In this document: one piece after another, positions 26,839 through 35,294 of the stretch
Numbering within the stretch: the stretch's first letter is position 1
How the letters are laid out: each line of letters opens with the position of its first letter
NCBI GenBank assembly: GCA_963825555.1
Contig: CAWGTZ010000024.1
Span: forward strand, 68,555 to 132,554
Length of the DNA: 64,000 bases
Direction: 5' to 3'
Source of the DNA: JAGVSR01 sp963825555
GTDB lineage: Bacteria; Pseudomonadota; Alphaproteobacteria; Rhizobiales; Hyphomicrobiaceae
The notes under the pieces: generated by a model
Told to the model about the DNA's origin: nothing
The model's input: only the letters and a program-made list of their open reading frames with translations
The model's database searches: none
Translations under genes and position numbers: made by a program

Positions 26839-27351
26839 TCAAGCCTTGGCGCCGAACGGATGGGCAGCCGAGTTGCGCTGAGCGGTCGCCTCGGCAGCGG
26901 TCGGCTTGCCGGCAACGGCGCGGGCGATCGCTTCCTTGGTAGCGCGGTAGTTGAAGTCCTGGATCTTGGCGTCGTCAGCAGCTTCCCAGTGGATGAACAC
27001 GCCGACGCAGACGTACACGTCGTCAGCCTCGTTTGCCGGGATGATGCCCTCGGCAACGGCGTCCTGAACAGCCTTGGCAACGCCATACTGAGCCGGGCCG
27101 AACATCTGGACAGCCTGGCGGGCGTCCTTGATGGTCACCTTGTTGAACATCACCGTGTTCGGCTTGCAGGGGAGGTTGGGCGCGATCACGGCGAGGAGCG
27201 ACGTAAAGCCATCCTTGTTGTTCGTGAGCGAGTTGCAGAAGGCCGTTTCGACGGCGCTGCCGCGCGGACCGATGAGCAGGTCGATGTGAGCGACTTCGTT
27301 GCCGTCGCCGACGAGCGACTCGCCGACCATTACGCGATTAATCTTGGCCAT
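26839..27351 (-). CDS. fae: Formaldehyde-activating enzyme
   Basis: Fae joins formaldehyde to tetrahydromethanopterin, giving methylene-H4MPT. It is the entry point of formaldehyde oxidation and usually a very abundant protein. The 170-residue sequence is close to the methylotroph type: VGDGNEVAHIDLLIGPRGS contains the catalytic histidine, and ETAFCNSLTNNKDGF and PANEADD follow. The ATG is preceded by GGGAGGA. A 321-base upstream gap separates it from the orf7-like gene, so it probably has its own strong promoter. The hairpin at 26656 can end its transcript. Confidence 0.97.
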   Translation of the reverse strand: MAKINRVMVGESLVGDGNEVAHIDLLIGPRGSAVETAFCNSLTNNKDGFTSLLAVIAPNLPCKPNTVMFNKVTIKDARQAVQMFGPAQYGVAKAVQDAVAEGIIPANEADDVYVCVGVFIHWEAADDAKIQDFNYRATKEAIARAVAGKPTAAEATAQRNSAAHPFGAKA

Positions 27352-27672
27352 AAGTGGGGTTCCTCCCAGTTTCGAACATACAAATGTGAGCCGGCACGCC
27401 CCGGAGACCCGGTATGGGCCGGCTACGCTCGTCCCAAGCTATTGATGAAGTCAGGGAACGGTGAAAAAGCGACACCGAACCGGATCACCAGATAGCGGCG
27501 CGCCTAGAGCACCGGGCCCTATTAGCCACAGAGCCTAGGGTTCGACAAGAGGCGATCCGCCTTTAGTCCAACTTCGCCGGAATAATCTCTCGCGGCCAAG
27601 AGGTTGCTACAACGTCTGAACGGCTGGGAGCGGTGGCTCACCTTATCAGGCCCGCATCCGGCGGCGACATGT
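27352..27672. other. Upstream region of fae
   Basis: This 321-base gap lies between the orf7-like gene and fae, both leftward. It should carry the fae promoter and leader. The GGGAGG ribosome-binding site is at the fae-proximal end. A GC-rich inverted segment around GCCGGC occurs at about 27392 and 27410. I see no gene and cannot place a confident -35/-10. Confidence 0.45.
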
Positions 27673-28560
27673 TCAAAGGAGCGGCGGGGTCTCGGCCTGG
27701 GCCTCGAGGCTGGCAAGGAAGGCGGCGGCGCAAGCCAGATCGGCCAGCGACCCTGGATTGGCGCCGCGCTCTTTCAGCTCCGCATCGAAGCCCAGAAGTC
27801 TCTGCCTGTTCTCCGGCAGACCGATCGACCCGGGCGCCTTCAGGTCCAGTTGGGTGAGAACGTCGGCAGCACGCTGCATCACCCAGTGGGCAAGCTCGGG
27901 CCCGTGCTTGCGGGCGATGTGGGTATCAGGGCGCGATGCCAGTTCTCGAATGAAGAGGACGGCAAGCGCCTGATCGGGCGCGGCGCCGCGCCGGAGGGTC
28001 TCCTCATAGGTCTCGGCGAGTGCGAAAAGGCCAGCAAAACCAGAGGCATATTCTAGTGCGATCATGTCGCGTGCGGCGGCTGCCTGCATCGCATCGCGCA
28101 GCGTCCAGTTCGCGGGCGGTCCTTGACGCACGTCCGCATCGGGCCTCTCGCCGAGGCCCGCAGGGTTGGCGCGGATAATGGCTTTGTAGACTTCGCGCGC
28201 ATCGTCATGGTCGAGTGCCGCCAGTATGCCAGCCACGCGCTCCCGCATTGTTTCGCCCGTCCCCTGGTGGCCCGCAGCGGCGGCCAGCGGGGCTGAGAGC
28301 AGAACGATGCCGAGGTTCGTATTAGTGGCAACGGCGTCGAACGTTGCCTCGACCGCGCGGCGGATGCGCGTGCCAACGGGAAGAGCCGGATCGGCGATGT
28401 AGGTCGCGGAGACATCGGCGCTGCGGTCGAAATCCGCAACCGTCATGCCGTGGCCCTCGGCGAACACGTGCACATTGCCGGGCTTCAGGGTGCGCACCTC
28501 CAGCCGGCAGGCCGCAATGTAGGCCTCGGTGATCGCCTTGCTCGATAGCGGAAGGGTCAT
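27673..28560 (-). CDS. CitG-like protein of the H4MPT cluster (orf7-like)
   Basis: A 295-residue all-helical protein of the triphosphoribosyl-dephospho-CoA synthase (CitG) family, with LKPGNVHVFAEGHGM near the N-terminus and VATNTNLGIVLLSAPLAAAAG in the middle. Methylotrophs carry this CitG homologue (orf7) between fae and the orf5-like ATP-grasp gene, as here. A ribosylation-like or pyrophosphate-releasing step in cofactor synthesis is a guess from the CitG reaction. ATG 28560 overlaps the stop of the upstream gene (ATGA). A longer start at 28578 is possible. Confidence 0.8.
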   Translation of the reverse strand: MTLPLSSKAITEAYIAACRLEVRTLKPGNVHVFAEGHGMTVADFDRSADVSATYIADPALPVGTRIRRAVEATFDAVATNTNLGIVLLSAPLAAAAGHQGTGETMRERVAGILAALDHDDAREVYKAIIRANPAGLGERPDADVRQGPPANWTLRDAMQAAAARDMIALEYASGFAGLFALAETYEETLRRGAAPDQALAVLFIRELASRPDTHIARKHGPELAHWVMQRAADVLTQLDLKAPGSIGLPENRQRLLGFDAELKERGANPGSLADLACAAAFLASLEAQAETPPLL

Positions 28561-29501
28561 GTGCGGGCGGGCTCGCAAACCGCGGCTAGGAAATCCTCCG
28601 CCAGGGTCCAGGCGATGTTCACGTCGGTGACGCTCTGCAAGCCCTTCCAGGCGGGATTGGAATTGATCTCAAGTACCATCAGTTGGCCCATCTCGTCGCG
28701 GATGAGGTCGACGCCCGCATAGTCCGCGCCGATGGCAGACGCCGCGTTGAGTGCGAGCTGAATCATCTCCTCGTCGGCTTCCACGAGCGATGGCTCCGCG
28801 CCCTGATGCACATTGGTAATCCAAGTGCGGCCGACGCGGGCCATGGCGGCGAGGACCCGGCCGCGCGAGATGAAGAGCCGCCAGTCTTCGAAGCGCGTGT
28901 CGGCCGGGCCTCGCAGATAGCGCTGGACGTAATAGACATCACCGACTTCCCCGGCCTCGGGCAGGGCATCGAGGCTGTCGACGCGCCGCACGCCGTTGCC
29001 CTGGCTGCCGAACAGAGGCTTCACGACTACGGGCCGCCCCTGGTCCTTCGCGAATTGGCGCGCGGCCTCAACTCCCTCTGCCGCACGGGTGCACGGAACC
29101 GGCAACCCTGCCTTCTGAAAAAAGAACGTTGCCGTCGATTTGTCGACGCAGCGCTCGATGACGCGCGCGTCGTTCCACACGCGCACGCCGCTTTCGCGCA
29201 GCGCATGGAGAATGCCGAGCCGCAGTGTGATCTGTTCGAGGCTGCCGGTCGAGACGGAGCGCACAAAGGCGCCATCAGGCAGTTGGCCTTCAAACCCCGG
29301 GATATCGATGCCCGACGGCAGGCGCGTATCGAACGCGCAGAACTTGAGACACGTGGTGACCACTTCGGCACCTCTGGCCTGCAGGGCCTCTCGCAGTCGC
29401 CGCGCGTGCCAGTCCCCGCCGCCATCCTCCACGAATAGAACGATGCGCGGGCTCGGCTTGCCGGGCGCGTGGGCCGTGATGGAAAAGGTCGGATCGGTCA
29501 T
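28557..29501 (-). CDS. RimK-type ATP-grasp ligase of the H4MPT cluster (orf5-like)
   Basis: A 314-residue ATP-grasp ligase. It shows VVVKPLFGSQGNGV (ATP-binding loop) near residue 170 and the Mg2+-binding VLEINSNPAWKGLQ near the C-terminus, as in RimK-type glutamate ligases. In this cluster it probably adds glutamate to a cofactor side chain, of either dephospho-H4MPT or methylofuran; that substrate is inferred. It lies between mch (55-base gap with a hairpin) and the CitG-like gene (4-base overlap). Confidence 0.85.
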   Translation of the reverse strand: MTDPTFSITAHAPGKPSPRIVLFVEDGGGDWHARRLREALQARGAEVVTTCLKFCAFDTRLPSGIDIPGFEGQLPDGAFVRSVSTGSLEQITLRLGILHALRESGVRVWNDARVIERCVDKSTATFFFQKAGLPVPCTRAAEGVEAARQFAKDQGRPVVVKPLFGSQGNGVRRVDSLDALPEAGEVGDVYYVQRYLRGPADTRFEDWRLFISRGRVLAAMARVGRTWITNVHQGAEPSLVEADEEMIQLALNAASAIGADYAGVDLIRDEMGQLMVLEINSNPAWKGLQSVTDVNIAWTLAEDFLAAVCEPART

Positions 29502-29514
29502 ACGGGGGCTCCGT

Positions 29515-29543
29515 CTCCCCGTCGCCAGAACGGCGAAGGGGAG
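29515..29543 (-). other. Intercistronic hairpin between mch and the orf5-like gene
   Basis: CTCCCC-GT-CGCC and GGCG-AA-GGGGAG can form a 10-bp stem with one internal loop within the 55-base gap. There is no U-run. It may protect or process the upstream mch message. Role inferred. Confidence 0.35.
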
Positions 29544-29556
29544 AGGTGAAGAAAGC

Positions 29557-30528
29557 TCAACGGAAGCTGGCGTCGACGATCTGGGGAGCGAGCTTGCCGG
29601 CTTGGAAAGATGTCCCGGTGTCGAGGTTGGAGACTGTCACCAGGGCAGGGCTGAAGAGCATTGCGTCGATCTTGTAGAAGTCGCCGCCGACCTCGGCGAA
29701 CGTCTCGGCGAAGGGCTTGCCGTAAGACGTCGAGGTATTGGAGGGCAGCGCATCGGCCAGCTTTTTGGCTTCCTCGTCCGAGCCCTTCACGAAGAGCTGG
29801 ATACGTCCACCGTAGATGATGGCATCGTTGGTTCGGCCCATGGCCTTGATGAAATCGGGGATCGGTGGGGCAATCGGAGCAACACCGTAACCATCGACGA
29901 TGTTTTCCAGCGGGAAATGCAAGGCATGCGCCTTGTGAAGTGAAACCTCCAGGACCCGTGCGGCGATCTGGATCGTCCCGGCGAGGCTGCCGGTGGGTGC
30001 GTAAAGGATCGTCAGATCCTTCGTGGCAATGCCGCATGCGGAGGCGACGTTGGCGGCAACGGATGATGGCGGTGCCTTGTCGCCTTCGATGACGAGGGCG
30101 CCCGTGCCGTGGTGATCGACATAGCCGAGCTCCTTATAGAGCTCCTCCACCCGCGAAAGGGCGCGTGCGGGACCCGAGCCGAGCGCGAAGAATCCACTGG
30201 AGTCCTCGGTGATGGTCCAGCCCGCATATTGGCTGCCGAGGCATGCGATGACCGGATTCGACGAGTGCACTACAACGCCGAGGGGCCAGCCGTCCAGGCC
30301 GGAGGCCGACGTGATCTGGACGGTGCCGAGACCTCCCATGCAGACCTCGCCCAGAAGGCGGCCCGCTTCCAGTCCGCCGGGAACGTTGGAGCCGAGGTCG
30401 ATGAGGCGCTCGCCATTTTCGCCCGTCGAGACCGCGCAGCGCAGTGCCGCGGCATTGGTGGCGATCGTCTCGACGATCGCGGCGGCGCGGGCGTTGACGC
30501 TTGGCGCCTGATTGAACGTGTGCATCAT
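29557..30528 (-). CDS. mch: Methenyltetrahydromethanopterin cyclohydrolase
   Basis: Mch hydrolyses methenyl-H4MPT to formyl-H4MPT, the step after MtdB. The 323-residue sequence has the family strings NVPGGLEAGRLLGEVCMGGLG, PLGVVVHSSNP, ACLGSQYAGW and MGRTNDAIIYGG. Its ATG overlaps the stop of the orfY-like gene (ATGA), so translation of the two is probably coupled. No sign of truncation. Confidence 0.96.
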   Translation of the reverse strand: MMHTFNQAPSVNARAAAIVETIATNAAALRCAVSTGENGERLIDLGSNVPGGLEAGRLLGEVCMGGLGTVQITSASGLDGWPLGVVVHSSNPVIACLGSQYAGWTITEDSSGFFALGSGPARALSRVEELYKELGYVDHHGTGALVIEGDKAPPSSVAANVASACGIATKDLTILYAPTGSLAGTIQIAARVLEVSLHKAHALHFPLENIVDGYGVAPIAPPIPDFIKAMGRTNDAIIYGGRIQLFVKGSDEEAKKLADALPSNTSTSYGKPFAETFAEVGGDFYKIDAMLFSPALVTVSNLDTGTSFQAGKLAPQIVDASFR

Positions 30529-31742
30529 CGGTGCGTTTCCTTCTCGTTGGGACCTTCATACAGCAGATGCGAGAGAGCGCCCAAGCGCTCCTGGCAGAGT
30601 CTTTCGGCCTCGGGCTCGGTTAACGCCGCAGCTTTGACGGTGGCGAGCGGCTGCCCGCGGGCCACAACCGTGCCGGGCGGGGGCCGGTCTGCGGTCCACT
30701 CAGGCCAGGCCACGGGCGGCACAACGATCGGTCCGCGGTCGGCATAGAGATAGGCTGCGGCTGCGGCGCGGGGCGGCGACCAGCGGCCCTTGAGGATCTC
30801 GGCCGGGTTGTCGCCCTGGACGGCTGCCAAGTGAGCCGCGAACAGGCTGCCCGTGGCGTCATCAAGGATGTCGAGCGTGGCGCCCGGACGTGGATTGACC
30901 TCCAGAAGCAGCGGATCGCCTTCGTGAACGACGAAGTCGAGGGATAGAAGACCAACCAGCCCGAATTCGGCGATAACGGCGAGCCCGGTATCGAGAAGAC
31001 GCGCTTCCAGTTCCGCATCGATGCGCACGCCGCTCACGGCCCCGCCATATCGATACGGTCGGCGCTTGCGCGGCGAGGACCACTGGCGGCTCACTGCGAA
31101 GGCCGTGCCGCGGGAGCTGGCAATGGCCAGAACGGAGATGGCCGCCCCGTTCTCCTCGCGCTGGAAGTAGCGGCGCGGGTCCGGCTCGACGATCGCGGGG
31201 CAGCGATGGATGTGCAGACCGCCGCTGCCGCCGATGCGCTTCATCAACCAGCCGTCGGGTGCCTCGGGCGGCGTGATGCGGGTTTCGGGATGGCGAATGC
31301 CCAAGCGGGCAAGCATTCCGAAAAAGTCCGTCGGATCCTTGGCGCGCCGGATGGTCTCCGCGCTGTTGCCAAGGAGTGGATAGTGCTCCGCGAGGGCCGC
31401 CACGAGGCGCGGGTTGCACTCGAAGCCGGCACCCAGCACCAGCCCGACAGGGTGGGAAGGCGCTGCGGCCGCAAGGCTGTCGAGCGCCGCGAGGAGGGGG
31501 CGCTTCGTGAACCCGACCTGAACCCGCGCGGGCAGGCAGCGGATGTCATGTGCCGCGGCCCGCGTGTCTTCGTCGCCAAAGCAATCGACGACGAGGGGAC
31601 GCAAGCCTGCTCGCCGTGCCGACTGCGCAAGCGCACGTCCGGAGAAGGCGGCAATCAGCACGCATTCTCCATCGGGTGCATGGCTCTGGCTATCGGCGGA
31701 CATGGCAGCTAAACGCGCGCTCGAATGTGGGAGGGCTTTCAT
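30525..31742 (-). CDS. ATP-grasp protein of the H4MPT cluster (orfY-like)
   Basis: A 405-residue protein. The N-terminal Rossmann-like part has LIAAFSGRALAQSARRAG. A divergent ATP-grasp domain follows, with LMKRIGGSGGLHI and the metal-binding LLLEVNPRPGATLDI. The C-terminal 80 residues resemble a biotinyl-like beta-barrel (PPGTVVARGQPLATVKA). Methylotrophs carry such a gene, orfY, between mtdB and mch, exactly as here. Archaeal tyramine-glutamate ligase MfnD is also ATP-grasp, so a ligase step in methylofuran synthesis is a reasonable guess. Start may be ATG 31742 (after GGGGG) or 31703. Confidence 0.8.
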   Translation of the reverse strand: MKALPHSSARLAAMSADSQSHAPDGECVLIAAFSGRALAQSARRAGLRPLVVDCFGDEDTRAAAHDIRCLPARVQVGFTKRPLLAALDSLAAAAPSHPVGLVLGAGFECNPRLVAALAEHYPLLGNSAETIRRAKDPTDFFGMLARLGIRHPETRITPPEAPDGWLMKRIGGSGGLHIHRCPAIVEPDPRRYFQREENGAAISVLAIASSRGTAFAVSRQWSSPRKRRPYRYGGAVSGVRIDAELEARLLDTGLAVIAEFGLVGLLSLDFVVHEGDPLLLEVNPRPGATLDILDDATGSLFAAHLAAVQGDNPAEILKGRWSPPRAAAAAYLYADRGPIVVPPVAWPEWTADRPPPGTVVARGQPLATVKAAALTEPEAERLCQERLGALSHLLYEGPNEKETHR

Positions 31743-31810
31743 GCGAGCGCCCCCGGAGCCCTGTTCAGGCCGCGGGGGCGCGTCGCGAACGAAGCCTTAC
31801 GAACCCCGTA

Positions 31811-32716
31811 TTAGACGAGGCCGGTCAGCTGTTTGGCCATCGCGTAGGCGTGGCGGAAGTCGAGAGCCAGCGGCTTGTCGGATTCCAGCATCTGCTTGAA
31901 CAGGCCTGACTCGGTCTTGTATTTGATGTCGCCGATTGCGAGGGGGCCCACACCCAGCACGGAACTGCCGGCAAGCGGAGCGCCGTTCATGAAGAGCTCC
32001 ATGCCTTCCACGCCCGGAGGCGGCACGGCGTTGACGTCGGCAATGACAACGAGGTTCTTCGCGATCTCCATATGCTCCTTGGAGACGACCTGCACGCCGG
32101 CAGCCGCGGCGGCGAAGATCACCTCGGCATTGGCGATCACGTCCCGCTTCTGCTCGATCGTCTCACCGTTCACGGGCTCCAGGTCGACGCCGAAGCGCTC
32201 CTTCGACACGGCAGCGCTCTTGATGACGCGGTCGACGCCCCGGTGAGCGACGAGCTGCACGTCGGCTCCTTCGAGCGCGGCAATTATGGAGGAGGCGAAC
32301 CCGACGACGCCGGTCGCGCCGAATACGGCCACCTTCACGCCCTTCCAGGAGCGGCCGAACTTGAATTTCAGAACGCGTTCGACGCAAGCGACCATGGCGG
32401 CTGCCGTCGTGAAGGAGCCGGCGGGGTCAGCGAAAACGGAGCATTCGAACGGGGGAACCATCGCCTTCTTGGCCGCGTCGATCATGTCGAGGGCCATGAT
32501 GGCGTCCTTGCCGCCCATGAAGAAGCCGGTGCGCACGCCGTAGTTCGGGGGACGGGAGAAAATTGCGTCCTGAATGAGTGGCGTAACGTCCGAGACCTCG
32601 ACTTGCGTATAGGGAACGATCACCTTGTACCCCGCATCCGCAGCCATGTTCACATCGAAGGGGCTCACGTGCTTGCGTGGATCCAGCATGTGCAGAATGG
32701 GGGTCGCTTCGCTCAT
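31811..32716 (-). CDS. mtdB: NAD(P)-dependent methylene-tetrahydromethanopterin dehydrogenase
   Basis: MtdB oxidises methylene-H4MPT to methenyl-H4MPT with NAD+ or NADP+. The 301-residue protein starts with ILHMLDPRKHVSPFDVNMA. The cofactor-binding domain has VAVFGATGVVGFASSIIAA followed by LVAHR. GFFMGGKDA and VIADVNAVPPPGVEG are typical of MtdA/MtdB. MtdB is preferred over MtdA because it lies in the H4MPT cluster between mptG and the orfY-like gene. A GGAG site precedes the ATG. Confidence 0.92.
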   Translation of the reverse strand: MSEATPILHMLDPRKHVSPFDVNMAADAGYKVIVPYTQVEVSDVTPLIQDAIFSRPPNYGVRTGFFMGGKDAIMALDMIDAAKKAMVPPFECSVFADPAGSFTTAAAMVACVERVLKFKFGRSWKGVKVAVFGATGVVGFASSIIAALEGADVQLVAHRGVDRVIKSAAVSKERFGVDLEPVNGETIEQKRDVIANAEVIFAAAAAGVQVVSKEHMEIAKNLVVIADVNAVPPPGVEGMELFMNGAPLAGSSVLGVGPLAIGDIKYKTESGLFKQMLESDKPLALDFRHAYAMAKQLTGLV

Positions 32717-32766
32717 TTTTTGTCTCCAAGGTGGTCTTTGGGGTTCGTTTCTGGACGTGGCGGGTT

Positions 32767-33717
32767 TCAGGCGGGGCCGAGAATGGCTCCGGTGTTGCGA
32801 CCCTGCACAATTTTCAGTTCGAGGCCTTCCGCTTTAGCCTCTTCGACTAAAGAAGAATAGAGGCGGTCCGCCGCAGCCACGTTCGAAACAAAGACAAATC
32901 CGGTGGGACCCCACGAACTCTGCCCCACGCCGGTGGCCCCCGCATCCCTGAGCCGTGCGACGATGCGGCCGACGGCGGGGTTGGACCAGGGCGCGCCTCC
33001 CTGAGCGGCGGCGAAATGTGCCCCGACGATGCTCTGGATCTCGCTCAGCGCCTCGCCGAATGCCTCCAGATCGTGTTCGACAACGCCGGGAAGGAGACGC
33101 ATGAGCGTCAGGCGGCAGAGATGACCGGCGAGGCTTTCGGGGAACTCCGGAAGGGCCTGGAACGCGGCGGTTTCCTTCTCGCCGTGCACGCCGGCCTCGC
33201 GGGGATCGAGCACCAGAATGGCCCGCCACTCTTCTGGAAAATCGAGCCGGACGACGGTGGGAGGGGGGTGGCTGGACGTTCCGCGGCCCCCGTCGACGAT
33301 AAAGCCGCCATGCTCGAAGGCGGTGATCCCGATGGCCGAGCGGGCGCCCCGTTCTACGACTTCGCCGAGTAAGTGAGCCGAGGCGCTGTGACCAGCGAGT
33401 TTCAGGATCGCAGCGCCGATTGCGAGCGCCAGCTGAGTGCCGGAACCCAGGCCCGCATGGGCCGGAATGGCTTCTTCCACCGCAACGGCGAAGGCGCGAT
33501 CGGGAGCGTAAAGACCGGAGAAGCGGCGTGCGGCTTTTTCTGCGCGGGCCGCTTCGGTGCCCGTGGCCGTAAACGTCTCCGCCTCCCGCACGACGAGCCG
33601 GGTGGCGGGCGTATCGACCGCCAGCCCGATCGAGCCGTACTTGCGTCCCAGCGACCCGTTGAGGTCAACAAACCCCAGGTGCAGGCGGGCAGGTGCGCTG
33701 ACGTGGATGGCCCGCAT
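32767..33717 (-). CDS. mptG: Beta-ribofuranosylaminobenzene 5'-phosphate synthase
   Basis: This enzyme condenses 4-aminobenzoate with PRPP, the first committed step of methanopterin synthesis. The 316-residue protein is a GHMP-kinase-like fold. It starts VSAPARLHLGFVDLNG and has the loop IPAHAGLGSGTQLALAIG, SAIGITAFEHGGFIVDGG and VGQSSWGPTGF. These match the methylotroph beta-RFAP synthase. First gene of the leftward cluster, 50 bases before mtdB, and divergent from the pterin dehydratase gene. It shows that the organism makes its own H4MPT. Confidence 0.93.
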   Translation of the reverse strand: MRAIHVSAPARLHLGFVDLNGSLGRKYGSIGLAVDTPATRLVVREAETFTATGTEAARAEKAARRFSGLYAPDRAFAVAVEEAIPAHAGLGSGTQLALAIGAAILKLAGHSASAHLLGEVVERGARSAIGITAFEHGGFIVDGGRGTSSHPPPTVVRLDFPEEWRAILVLDPREAGVHGEKETAAFQALPEFPESLAGHLCRLTLMRLLPGVVEHDLEAFGEALSEIQSIVGAHFAAAQGGAPWSNPAVGRIVARLRDAGATGVGQSSWGPTGFVFVSNVAAADRLYSSLVEEAKAEGLELKIVQGRNTGAILGPA

Positions 33718-33853
33718 CGGTCCCTATGCTGTTGTCGTTGATGTTGAAGCCAAATCCTCGGCCTACAGCGTGTTCGGCGATTGAAGCAGCCCCCCAGTCG
33801 ATCTACGTTGCACCCGGAAAAGTCAATCCCTCGAGGTCAGTGGAGTTCATGAA

Positions 33854-34231
33854 ATGACGGCAACGCGCGAAAAGGCCATGCCCGAAGCCGAGGTGGAGGC
33901 CTGGCTAAAGTCGAACCTGCCGACGTGGCGCCTGGAGGACGGCTGGATTCGTCGGACCTACAAGACGAACAGCTGGAAAGGCACTCTGATGGTGGTCAAC
34001 ACGGTCGGCCACTTGTCCGAGGCCGCCTGGCACCACCCCGATATCACTTTGTCCTATGCCTGGGTGGAGGTTCGTCTGATGACCCATTCCGCAAAGGGCA
34101 TCACCGACAAGGATCTGGCGCTAGCCAAGAAGATCGAGGAGGTCGTCCAGTGGCAACCAGCCAACGAGACCGACAATACGCTCGAAGGCACGCCCTCCGA
34201 TCCGCGTTTCGCTTACATCAAGTATGATTGA
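33854..34231 (+). CDS. Pterin-4a-carbinolamine dehydratase-like protein
   Basis: A 125-residue PCD/DCoH-fold protein with the family active site HHPDITLSYAWVEVRL...HSAKGITDKD (His-His-Pro, then Trp/Tyr, His and Asp). Classical members dehydrate 4a-hydroxytetrahydrobiopterin. It is longer than the usual ~100 residues, with about 20 extra residues at the C-terminus. No aromatic amino acid hydroxylase is nearby. It overlaps folK by eight bases and flanks the H4MPT cluster, so a role in pterin cofactor synthesis or repair is inferred. Confidence 0.88.
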   Translation: MTATREKAMPEAEVEAWLKSNLPTWRLEDGWIRRTYKTNSWKGTLMVVNTVGHLSEAAWHHPDITLSYAWVEVRLMTHSAKGITDKDLALAKKIEEVVQWQPANETDNTLEGTPSDPRFAYIKYD

Positions 34232-34733
34232 GGCGGTGCCTCCGCCCGATTACGACGCACTGATCGGGATTGGTTCGAACGTCGGTGAGAAGGCTCGCAA
34301 TATCGAGCGTGCGCTGGATTTGCTGTCTGCGGATGGTGCCGTGCGCCTCGTCCGCCGATCGGGGCTCTACCGTTCTGCCCCTTGGGGCATTCTCGATCAG
34401 GACTGGTTCGTGAATGCGGCTGCCGCCGTCGCGACCGATCTTGATGCGCATGCGCTTCTGCGCCGCTGCCTCGCCGTCGAAGACAAGATGGGACGCGTGC
34501 GAAGCCAGAAATGGGGGCCGCGTCTGGTGGACGTCGACATCTTGACCTATCGGGGAACGACGATCGACACACCCGATCTCAAGGTTCCACATCCCTTCAT
34601 CGAGCAGCGCAGTTTCGTGCTGGTACCGCTGGAGGAGATCGCACCGGGCGAGATCGTCCGAGGTAGGAACATTCGAACCCTCGTCAGGGAGAGCGACGTC
34701 AGCGATTGCGTGCGACTCGAGCCGGATACCTAA
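34224..34733 (+). CDS. folK: Hydroxymethyldihydropterin pyrophosphokinase (HPPK)
   Basis: FolK transfers pyrophosphate from ATP to 6-hydroxymethyl-7,8-dihydropterin. That product is shared by folate synthesis and, by analogy, by dihydromethanopterin synthesis. The 169-residue protein has IGIGSNVGEKARNIERAL, RLVDVDILTY with the two Mg2+-binding aspartates, and VPHPFIEQRSFVLVPL. Its ATG lies inside the end of the pterin dehydratase gene, so the two are translationally linked. No folP or folB is adjacent, which favours an H4MPT role. Confidence 0.92.
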   Translation: MIEAVPPPDYDALIGIGSNVGEKARNIERALDLLSADGAVRLVRRSGLYRSAPWGILDQDWFVNAAAAVATDLDAHALLRRCLAVEDKMGRVRSQKWGPRLVDVDILTYRGTTIDTPDLKVPHPFIEQRSFVLVPLEEIAPGEIVRGRNIRTLVRESDVSDCVRLEPDT

Positions 34734-34739
34734 AGCGGC

Positions 34740-34775
34740 AAAAAAGAACCGCCGCCGGATATGCCCGGCGGCGGT
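34740..34775 (-). terminator. Terminator of the cytochrome c gene (leftward)
   Basis: ACCGCCGCCGG (34748-34758) and CCGGCGGCGGT (34765-34775) form a perfect 11-bp stem. On the minus strand it is followed by TTCTTTTTT (34747 down to 34740 region). It lies 25 bases past the cytochrome stop and just after folK on the other strand, so it may block both. Confidence 0.85.
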
Positions 34776-34800
34776 GCTCAAACCTTGAAGGTTCAGACGC

Positions 34801-35178
34801 TTACTGCGCGCACTCGGTCTTGAGGTAGGCGAGCAGGTTGGCGCGATCAGTCTCATCCTTCACGCCGGCCGGAAAGATCATCTTGTTACCCGGAATGACC
34901 TTGTCGTCAGCCTGGAACCAGGCGAGGAGCTTTTCGTCATCCCAGGTGATGCCCGACTTCTTCACGGCGTCCGAGTAGCCCTTGTAGTCCTCGACCGAGC
35001 CCGCGGCACGACCGACGACGCACGTCAGTTTCGGACCGAGCGCGTTTTTGGCTTCCGGGCCGACCTGGTGGCAAGCGGAGCACTTCTTGAATACGGCCTT
35101 GCCGGCTTCGGCATCCTGGGCCGAGGCGGCGAACGGAGCGGCCAGCACGAGACCGGCAGCAATTACCCACTTCATCAT
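34801..35178 (-). CDS. Class I c-type cytochrome
   Basis: A small periplasmic electron carrier of 125 residues with signal peptide MMKWVIAAGLVLAAPFAASA. It has the haem site CSACH, the GPKL segment and a probable Met ligand in NKMIFPAG, as in cytochrome c2 / mitochondrial-type c. Beside the pqq genes it could carry electrons from a PQQ alcohol dehydrogenase system to an oxidase; that is inferred. The usual Gly in L-x-G-V-x-G-R is Cys here (LTCVVGR). ATG 35178 follows GGGAGGAAG. Confidence 0.88.
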   Translation of the reverse strand: MMKWVIAAGLVLAAPFAASAQDAEAGKAVFKKCSACHQVGPEAKNALGPKLTCVVGRAAGSVEDYKGYSDAVKKSGITWDDEKLLAWFQADDKVIPGNKMIFPAGVKDETDRANLLAYLKTECAQ

Positions 35179-35294
35179 CAGCAACTTCCTCCCGAAGGTG
35201 ACACAGGTCCTTCTTGCCTGTGGAGCCACTTTTGCGACTTTAGCGTCTACGGTGCCAAAGTCCACCTGAACCCCGGGTGAACAGGCCCCGGAAC

